Shown piece by piece: positions 25,900 through 34,113 of a stretch of DNA of 64,000 nucleotides (within the stretch, counting starts at the first letter, position 1; each line of letters opens with the position of its first letter). This DNA is from Schlesneria sp. (GTDB taxonomy: Bacteria; Planctomycetota; Planctomycetia; Planctomycetales; Planctomycetaceae), in contig JAQGHU010000001.1 in assembly GCA_028291515.1 (NCBI GenBank), forward strand, positions 1-64,000, given 5' to 3'. The notes beneath the pieces are model-generated. The model saw nothing but the letters and a program-made list of their open reading frames with translations, had not been told where the DNA came from and searched no databases. The position numbers and the translations under genes were made by a program.

Positions 25900-27873
25900 A
25901 TGTTTGCATCGTTTTCATTGCGACCCGTCCACCGGAACCAGAGACCCCAGATGCGTTGTATTGTGGGTTTCGCCGGTCTGTTGATGAGCATGGCTCCCAT
26001 CGAGGCACAATGTCAGACCTCTCCTACACAACGAGATGGACCGCTGCGAGAACGTCGTTCGACGGTTAATTTGTTTGCTCCAACCCAACTACCGCTGCCA
26101 TCCCCGTTGCGGATTGCTCAAGGAGGAAGGGCGACTGTCGCGCAGGTTCCGCCACTGCCAGTTCCACCGGCACCTGCTTTGGAGAGCGATGATGACGGCG
26201 ACGGACTTAGCACGAATCGAGGACTGCAACCGCGCCCCACGCCCCCCGGAGGATTGGGGCGAGTCCAGGATCTTGATCCCACTCGACAGCGGGAGTTTGC
26301 GAAATTCGTCGACCGTACTATCGATGTCGATAATCATCTCGATCTTGTCCAGGGCCAGCCGCGGCTGTTGGTCACGAAGCAAGCTCCGCTACGTTACCAG
26401 ATCGCCGACGACTCGATCGCCACTGTCGAAGTCATTACGGAGAAAGAGTTGTCGATCGGTGGCCGGGAGGTGGGGACGACGGTTCTCAACCTCTGGTTTG
26501 AAGACGCGGCTTCCCCCGAAGGTCGAACCGTCCTCAGTTATCTGGTGCGTGTCTATCCCGATTCGGCGGCGAGAGTTCGCATGGAATCGATTTACAAAGC
26601 ACTCGAAGATGAGATCAATCAAGCGTTCCCCAATTGCGTGGTCAGCTTGAATTTGGTCGGCAATCAATTGATCCTTCGTGGCGAGGCCAAAGATGTCCAG
26701 GATGCAACCCAGATTCTCCGCATCGCCTCTGCCAATTCGCCGCGGGGACGGGGTGGAAATGCACGCGTGTCTCAGCCGGAGCAAGTCAACCTGCAAATCA
26801 GCGAACCAGGTGCACTTGGCGCACCGCCCGCCGAGCAATTGCAACTTGCCGGGGAACGGGTATCGGAATATTTGATGGCCGTCAATAATGCTCAGCAGCA
26901 AGGCGTGGTCAATCTACTGCGGGTCCCTGGCGAACAGCAAGTGATGCTGCGGGTCACTGTGGCCGAGGTGAATCGATCGGCGGCGCGGAATATCGGGATC
27001 AATTTTCAGATCCTGAACTCGCAGGGGAGCGCCGTTTTTTCGCAGTTGACCGGAGGTCTCATCCAGGCCCAAACCAGCGCCGCAGGGATCATCAGCGGCA
27101 ACCTGCCGGCCGTACTCGATAACGGCCGCATCCCCATCGCGATCAATGCCCTGCGCACTTTGGGATTAGCGCGGTCGCTTGCGGAACCGAACCTCGTGGC
27201 CATTAACGGACAGACGGCTCGCTTTCACGCTGGCGGGTCATTTCCCGTGCCCGTTGTCACGGGGGCAACTGCCGTTGGGCTTCAAGGAGTGGCCTATGTC
27301 CCCTTTGGTGTACAGCTTTTGTTTACTCCAGTCGTCACTGACAAGTCGCGAATTCGCTTGCAAGTCAATGCTTCCGTCAGTACCCGTGATCCTTCGATAG
27401 GAACGACCATCGGCGGAGGCAGCGGTGGCGGAGGAACGACTGTCTCGGGCCTGCAATCCCGCAATTTTACGACCACTGTGGAGTTGCGCGAGGGACAGAC
27501 ACTGGCAGTCGCGGGATTGATCCAAAACAACTATGGAGCTAATTCCAACCGCGTACCGTTTGCGGGCGATTTGCCGTTCGTGGGACGCTTCTTCTCCAAT
27601 GATGGTGCCTCCGCCCAAGAACAAGAGTTGATCGTGCTCGTGACTCCGGAGCTGGTCCATCCGTTAGACCCAAACGCCTGCCCGGTTCTTCCGGGTAGCG
27701 ATATTTACGAACCGGACGATGTCGAATTCTTCTTATTGGGGCGGCTCGAAAGTCGGCGGTCCGAGGACTTCCGTAGCGCCGCGAGAACCGATTGCGATCG
27801 GCTGAAAACGTATCGCCGATGCCAGCAGAAATACATCATCGGACCATCTGGTCATTGCGATGGTCGCTATTGA
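25900..27873 (+). CDS. rcpA: Tad outer-membrane secretin RcpA/CpaC
   Basis: From the ATG at 25900 the product has 657 residues with a signal peptide (an ATG at 25951 is an alternative). A pilus-type secretin N-domain follows (LVTKQAPLRYQIADDSIATV), then a BON-like segment (SLNLVGNQLILRGEAKD). The C-terminal secretin domain includes the LRTLGLARSLAEPNLVAING block and the VPFAGDLPFVGRFF block. This ring forms the outer-membrane channel of the pilus. A Gly/Ser loop (GGGSGGGG) lies in the channel part. The C-terminal tail of about 70 residues is Arg/Cys rich and unusual. The next gene overlaps by 14 bases. Confidence 0.88.
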   Translation: MFASFSLRPVHRNQRPQMRCIVGFAGLLMSMAPIEAQCQTSPTQRDGPLRERRSTVNLFAPTQLPLPSPLRIAQGGRATVAQVPPLPVPPAPALESDDDGDGLSTNRGLQPRPTPPGGLGRVQDLDPTRQREFAKFVDRTIDVDNHLDLVQGQPRLLVTKQAPLRYQIADDSIATVEVITEKELSIGGREVGTTVLNLWFEDAASPEGRTVLSYLVRVYPDSAARVRMESIYKALEDEINQAFPNCVVSLNLVGNQLILRGEAKDVQDATQILRIASANSPRGRGGNARVSQPEQVNLQISEPGALGAPPAEQLQLAGERVSEYLMAVNNAQQQGVVNLLRVPGEQQVMLRVTVAEVNRSAARNIGINFQILNSQGSAVFSQLTGGLIQAQTSAAGIISGNLPAVLDNGRIPIAINALRTLGLARSLAEPNLVAINGQTARFHAGGSFPVPVVTGATAVGLQGVAYVPFGVQLLFTPVVTDKSRIRLQVNASVSTRDPSIGTTIGGGSGGGGTTVSGLQSRNFTTTVELREGQTLAVAGLIQNNYGANSNRVPFAGDLPFVGRFFSNDGASAQEQELIVLVTPELVHPLDPNACPVLPGSDIYEPDDVEFFLLGRLESRRSEDFRSAARTDCDRLKTYRRCQQKYIIGPSGHCDGRY

Positions 27874-28591
27874 GTCTCATCACGAACAAAGCGTGATGGA
27901 ACGCTCAACAGGTTTATCCAATGCAATTGTCAATCTGGAGCATCGTGTCGTGAGCCTTTTCCGATCGGACACCCCACCAGCGCAAACTCAATTTTTCGGC
28001 CGATGCCTCTGGGGCGTCGGTATCATCGCCCTCGTTTCGGTGACTCTCTGCGGATGCAGGAATGGTGCCTGCAAATGGAACGACGATTATGACATTCCGC
28101 CCGGTGCATTGCCGTCTCCCCTAGGGACGGCCGTCCGAGCAACACACACGGAACAGGTGGCCCGAGCACGGAGCGACCAATACGTGTTGCACAATCATGA
28201 ATGGTTTCGTCGCGGAGACAAACTCGGCCCCGATGGACGTCGGCACTTAAAGAGTCTGGTTGAATTGACCAGCCAACAAGGCTGTCAAATCGTCATCGTT
28301 CCAGAGGATGAACAGACCGATGAAGACCAGTTCACGGAATTGAATGAACGTCGCCGGTTGTACGTGGTTGAACAGCTCACCAAGGCGGGTTTGCCTGATG
28401 CCGACACTCGCGTAGTCCTCGGATCATCCGTCGCTGAAGGATTGGATGGAATCCAAGCCACCCGCGCTTATGCCCGGCAATTTCAGAACGGTGGCGGCGG
28501 TGCCGCTGGAGGAACCGGTTTGGGCGGCGGAGGAGGAGGGGGAATCGGTGGCGGAGGCGGCGGCATGGGTGGAGGCGGTGGCATTTACTAG
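27860..28591 (+). CDS. Gly-rich OmpA/CpaD-like lipoprotein of the Tad operon
   Basis: The 243-residue product has a membrane segment ending in a lipobox-like Leu-Cys-Gly-Cys near residue 66. The N-terminal extension before it is long for a lipoprotein, so the true start may be an internal codon. The central domain (QQGCQIVIVPEDEQTDEDQF, then LNERRRLYVVEQLTKAGLP) resembles the OmpA/CpaD fold that holds outer-membrane parts of the Tad machine. The last 40 residues are almost pure Gly. It overlaps the secretin gene by 14 bases, and a secretin-assembly (pilotin-like) role is inferred. Confidence 0.6.
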   Translation: MVAIESHHEQSVMERSTGLSNAIVNLEHRVVSLFRSDTPPAQTQFFGRCLWGVGIIALVSVTLCGCRNGACKWNDDYDIPPGALPSPLGTAVRATHTEQVARARSDQYVLHNHEWFRRGDKLGPDGRRHLKSLVELTSQQGCQIVIVPEDEQTDEDQFTELNERRRLYVVEQLTKAGLPDADTRVVLGSSVAEGLDGIQATRAYARQFQNGGGGAAGGTGLGGGGGGGIGGGGGGMGGGGGIY

Positions 28592-28701
28592 AGCGCGGAT
28601 TGGAACCATTTCGGCGAGGCGGTTGACTTTAGATTTGCTGAAATCGTCACGGTATTTTACGAGTTGTGAATTGCGTTTCGACAGCAAGTGGAGGTTGAGT
28701 G

Positions 28702-29433
28702 ATGCCAAGATGGAGTTTCGTCATCCTTGTCGTGGCTGCAATCCTGAGCGGTTGCCAGTACCCCTTCGGTAAGTCAAAGGTTCCTGCTGATTTGGTCCAG
28801 CAGATTGACACAACGGCAGCCACCAAACCCGTTGAACTGAGCGCAAAGGAAGCGGCCGAAGCTTGTAAGATAACTGCCGTCGAATTGGCGAAGCACGGTT
28901 TTGAAACGGATGCGATTGCAGAACTGGAACATGCTCGTTCGTTGCATCCGCGGACGAAATCCGTTTCTCGACATTTGGCCGTGCTCTATGACCGTGCGGG
29001 AAAATCGTCTGAAGCAAAACGCGAGTACGAAGTGGCTCTGAAAGAGCAGCCAAAAGATCCCGACCTCCTGAATGACTACGGATATTTTTTTGCCGAGCAG
29101 AACGATTGGGTTGAAGCAGAAAAACAATATCGCAAAGCTCTGGGATTGGCCCCCCAGCATCAGCGAGCCAGCGTGAACCTGGGTCTCGCCGTCGCCCAAC
29201 AAGGTCGGTACGACGAAAGTCGGCGGATTTTTTCCGCCGTCGTCGGAGAATCGGCGGCGTGGTCCAATGTGGGCATGGTGATGGCTCAACGCAATGACTT
29301 GGAAGAAGCCAAATCCGCTTTTGAAAAGGCGGCTGAATTGGAGCCCACGCTGGCGATCCCGCAGGCTGCCTTGAGTCAATTGGAATCAAGTCAAAAAGAG
29401 TCTGTCGCGCGGGTTCATTTCGAGAACGATTGA
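28702..29433 (+). CDS. tadD: TadD-like TPR lipoprotein
   Basis: The ATG at 28702 lies seven bases after GGAGG; a GTG directly before it is also possible. The product is about 243 residues with a lipoprotein signal ending Leu-Ser-Gly-Cys. At least four tetratricopeptide repeats follow (e.g. AIAELEHARSLHPRTKSVSR, AEKQYRKALGLAPQHQRASV). TadD-type TPR lipoproteins are needed for secretin assembly in Tad systems. It is the last structural gene of the operon, 110 bases after the Gly-rich lipoprotein gene. Confidence 0.8.
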   Translation: MPRWSFVILVVAAILSGCQYPFGKSKVPADLVQQIDTTAATKPVELSAKEAAEACKITAVELAKHGFETDAIAELEHARSLHPRTKSVSRHLAVLYDRAGKSSEAKREYEVALKEQPKDPDLLNDYGYFFAEQNDWVEAEKQYRKALGLAPQHQRASVNLGLAVAQQGRYDESRRIFSAVVGESAAWSNVGMVMAQRNDLEEAKSAFEKAAELEPTLAIPQAALSQLESSQKESVARVHFEND

Positions 29434-29501
29434 CCTACGGAGAAAATCGAATAAAGCAATTTCTGTTTCTGAAGCCGCAACTTGACTGCGCCTCCTCACA
29501 C

Positions 29502-29518
29502 TTGCAATACTTGTGCAA
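29502..29518. promoter_or_regulatory. exact Fur/Zur-type palindrome before the sigma factor gene
   Basis: TTGCAATACTTGTGCAA is an exact TTGCA-N7-TGCAA palindrome, 31 bases before the GTG start of the sigma gene. No clear -35/-10 pair frames it. Confidence 0.5.
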
Positions 29519-29548
29519 ATGTAGTTTGTAGGAGAATGAGAGGTTGCC

Positions 29549-30241
29549 GTGTCTTTCGAACCATCTTGTCCCGTTTCGCGAGCGGAGTGGTCGCCGCGAA
29601 GCGAGTTGATCCCCGGCAGGCAAGAGTCTGGTTCCGGGCCAGCAGGCTCCGATCTGGCGACTTCAGAATCGGAAAATCTTCGACAGCGTTTCGACGCTGC
29701 CGTTAAGCCACTTCTTGCTCACTTGTTGGCACATGCGAAAAACATCCTGCGCACCGAGGATCTTGCTTGGGATGCGGTTCAGGAAGCCCTCCTCTCCCTG
29801 TGGGGGCAACTCGTCACTGGCGCTCCCTTGCTGGACTATGCCGGACCGTGGTTGTGCCGAGCGGTCGAATTTCGAAGTCTGCAAATCGCTCGTACCTTGA
29901 CTCGGCGAGCGCGACATGAAAGCGAAGTTCATAGCTCAACCAGCATCGGCTTCGCACCGGACAACGTTGCTGATGCAATGGAACGTGCAGAATTATGCGA
30001 GGCTCTGGAACTCGCATTGTCGAACGTTCCCGCAGAATATCGGCAGATCTTCGAGATGCGAGAACTGCATGATATGGACTATGCCGCTATTGCAAAGCAA
30101 TTGCAGATTCCATTAGGGACCGTTCGTTCCCGACTTAGTCGCTCTCGCCGAGCGCTCCGGGAACGTTTACGGAATGGCATTTGTCACGAGACGTTTTTCA
30201 ATTCAACACCCACATTTTCAGACGATTCCGATGGTGGATAA
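29549..30241 (+). CDS. ECF-type RNA polymerase sigma factor
   Basis: The GTG start at 29549 is supported by AGGAG and GAGAGG upstream. The 230-residue product has a sigma region 2 (LAWDAVQEALLSLWGQL near residues 71-87) and a region 4 helix-turn-helix (MDYAAIAKQLQIPLGTVRSR). It has a 50-residue Ser/Pro-rich N-terminal extension. It directs RNA polymerase to a promoter set not known here. No anti-sigma gene is next to it. It sits between tadD and a Fur gene, behind a palindromic operator, so it may transmit metal status to the pilus locus. Confidence 0.8.
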   Translation: MSFEPSCPVSRAEWSPRSELIPGRQESGSGPAGSDLATSESENLRQRFDAAVKPLLAHLLAHAKNILRTEDLAWDAVQEALLSLWGQLVTGAPLLDYAGPWLCRAVEFRSLQIARTLTRRARHESEVHSSTSIGFAPDNVADAMERAELCEALELALSNVPAEYRQIFEMRELHDMDYAAIAKQLQIPLGTVRSRLSRSRRALRERLRNGICHETFFNSTPTFSDDSDGG

Positions 30242-30299
30242 ATCGGCGGCCATGTCGGTCCACGCATGCGCGAATCAATTGAAATTAAACTTCGTGCTA

Positions 30300-30328
30300 C
30301 TTTCTATTTGCAATTCAATTGCTATAAT
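30300..30328 (+). promoter_or_regulatory. promoter and operator of fur copy 2
   Basis: A good -10 (TATAAT, 30323-30328) is preceded by a weak -35 region (CTTTCT at 30300). The palindrome TTGCAATTCAATTGCTA (30308-30324, one mismatch) fills the spacer. The arrangement resembles the metal-operon promoter and suggests auto-repression. Confidence 0.55.
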
Positions 30329-30393
30329 TTTCCTTTGTGCCGATTGGCAGTGAATGTCTGATCAACAGGTTTGGTATAGCGAGAATTCTGATT

Positions 30394-30834
30394 GTGGCGT
30401 CGAAAAATACTCGCGCTAACGATGTTGTTGAACTTCAAACCTTGTTGCGATCGGCTGGGATCCGTTCGACCGCAGCACGCGTCGAGGTTCTACGTCAACT
30501 GAGAAAAGCCACGTCTCCGCTATCGCACGCCGAGTTAGCGACAGAGTTGAGTCCCCTGGGTTTCGACAAAGCGACAGTCTTCCGCAATCTCAGTGATTTG
30601 ACGGACGCCGGTCTCATCGTGCGAACGGAACTCGGGGATCACGTCTGGCGTTTTGAGCTCAGGGACGGCGATCATGCAGATGCTGCGGCACATCCTCATT
30701 TTCTCTGCACAGCATGCGGGCAGGTGACCTGCGTTGCGGACGCTCCTTGGGCATCGCGGCTGAAAAACAGCGGCGTCGAAGTTGGTTCGGTCACAGAGAT
30801 CCTGCTCAAAGGCCACTGTAATCTTTGCCAATAA
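30394..30834 (+). CDS. Fur-family transcriptional regulator (copy 2)
   Basis: I chose the GTG at 30394 because the -10 at 30323 would leave an earlier GTG (30337) nearly leaderless. The product is 146 residues with a Fur winged helix (FDKATVFRNLSDLTDAGLIV), a His-containing segment HPHFLCTACG and a second CxxC (GHCNLC), giving a structural zinc site. Unlike copy 1 it keeps His near the first CxxC. The recognition helix and the following RTELGDHxWRF are almost the same in both copies, so both probably read the same palindrome. Zur is the best guess given the metal operon. Confidence 0.82.
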   Translation: MASKNTRANDVVELQTLLRSAGIRSTAARVEVLRQLRKATSPLSHAELATELSPLGFDKATVFRNLSDLTDAGLIVRTELGDHVWRFELRDGDHADAAAHPHFLCTACGQVTCVADAPWASRLKNSGVEVGSVTEILLKGHCNLCQ

Positions 30835-30868
30835 GCCGTTCCCAATACAAAATGGGACGAGCCCTTTG

Positions 30869-31558
30869 ATGCTTGTGACAGACAGGATGCAGCTTCGCTT
30901 GAAGCTCTCCAATCTCGACGTGACGGACGCAAACCAACGGAACCCAGATGCGTGGGTTCCGCTTGCACAGTTCTCCTCATTCCGTGGAGGATTAGTGGAA
31001 TGGTTGTCTGATGTGAAAGGAGCAGGCAGCCTGAGTCTTGCGGTTTTAGCTAGTCAGCCAGCGGTCGGGAATGACTATTGGATTTTTGTCGATAGTCGGT
31101 CTCAATTGCATCTGGCGGGTCTGGCGGCACTTTCGTTGGATCTGCAACGCCTGGTTCTTGTCAGACCTCAACGATCAGCCGATGCACTGTGGGTCGTTGA
31201 ACAAGCCTTGCGAACACGAGGTGTAGGTGCAGTAGTCTGCGAATTCGATCGCCTTTCAACAGCATCGTTTCGCCGACTGCAACTGGCCGCTGAAACAGGA
31301 GGAACACTGGGCATCCTGCTGCGACCGGAGAGAGCTCAGCATCAGCCATCGTGGGCGGAATACCGCATCTTGGTACGTCCGCTGGCGACATTGGGAACAA
31401 GCGACCCATGGCAGCCGCGACGACGGCTGCAAGTGGAGCTTTTGCGGGCAAGAAAAGAATTCATGGCTGCGGCGAAATTGACCTTCGTGGAACTGCAAGA
31501 TGCAGACGGTGGCGTGTGTCTGGTTTCCGGATTGGCCTCTGCAGCGCCTGCGGCATGA
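30869..31558 (+). CDS. imuA: ImuA-like protein of the damage-tolerance cassette
   Basis: The 229-residue product has the RecA-like fold of ImuA/SulA-related proteins: a DYWIFVDSRSQLHLAGLAAL segment, a LVLVRPQRSADALWVVEQAL helix and a PRRRLQVELLRAR motif. ImuA partners ImuB and DnaE2 in error-prone lesion bypass. The gene appears whole. Its stop overlaps the next start (GCATGA), the usual junction to imuB, but imuB itself is nearly gone, so ImuA may have lost its partners. An in-frame ATG at 30887 is an alternative start. Confidence 0.65.
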   Translation: MLVTDRMQLRLKLSNLDVTDANQRNPDAWVPLAQFSSFRGGLVEWLSDVKGAGSLSLAVLASQPAVGNDYWIFVDSRSQLHLAGLAALSLDLQRLVLVRPQRSADALWVVEQALRTRGVGAVVCEFDRLSTASFRRLQLAAETGGTLGILLRPERAQHQPSWAEYRILVRPLATLGTSDPWQPRRRLQVELLRARKEFMAAAKLTFVELQDADGGVCLVSGLASAAPAA

Positions 31559-34106
31559 GCAACCTCAGCTTAAATCGCGTTCTGTCGTGGTGTATTCATG
31601 ATGTGCTCGCTGCGATCAAGCATGGCTGCTCCGTCGAAGAACTCGGTTATCGACGTTGGCCCAATGCCGAACGACATCTGAAGTCCGCAATCGAAATGGC
31701 ATTACTCTTTGAGATGTGTCCAGAGATAATTACCCGGACCGTCGAAATCGCCGATCGCTGCCACTTTTCACTCGACGAGTTGCGGTACGACTACCCCAAA
31801 GAAATTTGCCCGCCCGGCCTGACTCAAATGGAGTATCTCACCAAGCTGACACAGGACGGCGCACGGATACGTTACCCAGATGGCGTGCCTGATAAAGTGC
31901 AAAACCTGATCACGTACGAATTGTCGTTAATCGATGAATTGAACTATGCCGCTTATTTTTTAACGGTATGGGATCTGGTGCGATTTGCGCGTGAAAAAGA
32001 GATTCTCTGTCAGGGACGAGGATCCGCAGCAAATTCGGCCGTCTGTTATTGCCTCGGCGTCACACCGGTTAACCCAGATCAAATCGAGGTCTTGTTCGAA
32101 AGGTTTATCAGCAAAGAGCGAAACGAAGCTCCCGACATCGATATCGATTTTGAGCACAGCCGCCGCGAAGAAGTCATTCAATACCTCTACGACAAATACG
32201 GCCGCGAACGATCTGGGATGACCGCGACAGTCATCTGCTATCGCCCGCGTTCAGCAATCCGAGATGTTGGCAAAGCGCTCGGACTGTCCCTCGATCGCGT
32301 CGATGTCTTGACCAAGCACATCGATCACTATCAAGACTCGAAAGACTTGGCCGTACGTCTTCGCGAGGCTGGCCTGCCACCCGAACCGCGTCTGGGTCGC
32401 AATTTGGTATCGCTCGTCACAGAACTGCTCGGTTTCCCGCGACACCTCTCACAACACGTCGGTGGAGTCGTCTTAACGAATAGTCCACTATGCGAACTGG
32501 TGCCGATTGAAAATGCGTCGATGCCAGGCCGTACCGTCATTGAATTCGATAAGGACGACCTTGATGTCTTGGGCATTTTAAAAGTCGATGTGCTGGCGCT
32601 GGGAATGTTGACCGCCATTCGTCGGGCCTTCGCTCTGGTCGAGCAGCATCACAACCAACAGCTGACCATCGCGACGATTCCATCTGACGATCAAGTGGTT
32701 TTCGAGATGATCGGCCGGGCTGACACGATCGGCGTCTTTCAAATCGAAGCGAGTGCTCAAATGAGCATGCTGCCCAGAATGAAGCCCAAGAATTTCTACG
32801 ACCTGGTCATCGAAGTATCGCTTGTTCGCCCTGGCCCCATTCAAGGGGATATGGTGAACCCTTATCTACGCCGCCGATGCAACGAGGAAGAGCCAACCTA
32901 TCCTAGTGAGGAGATCAAAGCTGTTCTTGAAAGAACGCTGGGCGTTCCTATTTTCCAGGAACAGGCGATGCGACTGGTCGTTGTCGCCGCCGGATTTACT
33001 CCGGGAGAAGCTGACCAGTTTCGCCGGGCGATGGGGGCATGGCGACGACGCGGTTTGATCGAGAACTTTCATAACAAACTCATTGATGGCATGACGGGAA
33101 AAGGCTACACCGAAGAATTTGCGGAGCGTTTATTCCGCCAGATCTCCGGTTTTGGAGAGTATGGTTTCCCCGAATCCCATGCCTGTTCGTTCGCCATCCT
33201 CGTCTGGGTGTCGGCCTGGCTGAAGCACTATTATCCCGCCGCATTCACGGCCGCGCTGATCAACTCGCAACCGATGGGATTTTATGCGCCTCTCAGTTGG
33301 TGGCGGATGCTCGCAAGCACAATGTTGTTGTCTTACCGGTCGACATCAATCGAAGCGAGTGGGACTGCACACTCGAAATATTGTCAGCCGAAGAGTCACC
33401 TGCCTTGCGACTGGGTTTCCGCCTGTTGAAAGGGCTCTCACAGTCGGACGCCAATGTCATCGTCGCGACCAGAGGTTCTCGCCCATTCACATTGATGGAT
33501 GACTTCTTTCATCGCACGGGCGCGAGTAACGCTGTCGCGGCCTGCCTGTCGCGAGGTGATGTCTTTCGCTCGTTGCAACTCAATCGTCGCGAGTCGTTAT
33601 GGCAGTCGCTTCCCGATCCTGATCCGGGACCACTGTTTGCTGGAGTCAACGACGAAGAGCCTCAGGCTCCATTGCCACAAATGACATCGGTTCAGGAAAC
33701 ATTTGCCGACTACCGATCGTCGGGGATGACACTACGCGATCATCCGCTCAGCTTTATCCGGTCAGACTTGGATAAATGTGGCGTGAGCGTCGCGGCGAGT
33801 CTGACTGACGAGAGCAAAAAAGATCGACGCTGCCGCGTGGCCGGCCTGGTACTAATCAGGCAGCGTCCCTCCACAGCAAAGGGGATCACCTTTATGACGC
33901 TCGAGGACGAAACCGGCACGGCGAATCTGGTGGTTCACGTTAATACGTGGGAGCGATTTCGCAAGATTGCTCGGGGAGCCACCGCGATGATCGCTCATGG
34001 CATCCTCCAACAACAACATGGAACGGTTCATCTGGTCGTCGACCGGATGGAGGATTTGACCTCGCTGCTTGGCGAAGTTGGCAATAAATCCCGCGATTTT
34101 CACTAG
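31555..34106 (+). pseudogene. dnaE2: imuB'-'dnaE2 remnant, with deletion and frameshift
   Basis: The frame starts like ImuB (Met-Ser-Asn then Asn-Arg-Val-Leu-Ser-Trp) for about 14 residues. It then runs directly into the internal part of DnaE2 (DVLAAIKHGCSVEELGYRR). Nearly all of imuB and the DnaE2 N-terminal PHP region are missing. The rest shows the polymerase core (GRGSAANSAVCYCLG, then PDIDIDFEH). After PMGFYAP near 33291 the frame must change by one base to continue as QLVADARKHN, ending with an OB-fold at 34106. The two damages together make an active polymerase unlikely, though the frameshift could be a sequencing error. Confidence 0.75.
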
Positions 34107-34113
34107 ATCAATC

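Noticed and set aside
28480-28590. GGN-rich tandem repeat as a separate repeat element
   Set aside because: The bases encode the Gly tail in the same frame as the lipoprotein, so it is treated as part of that gene.
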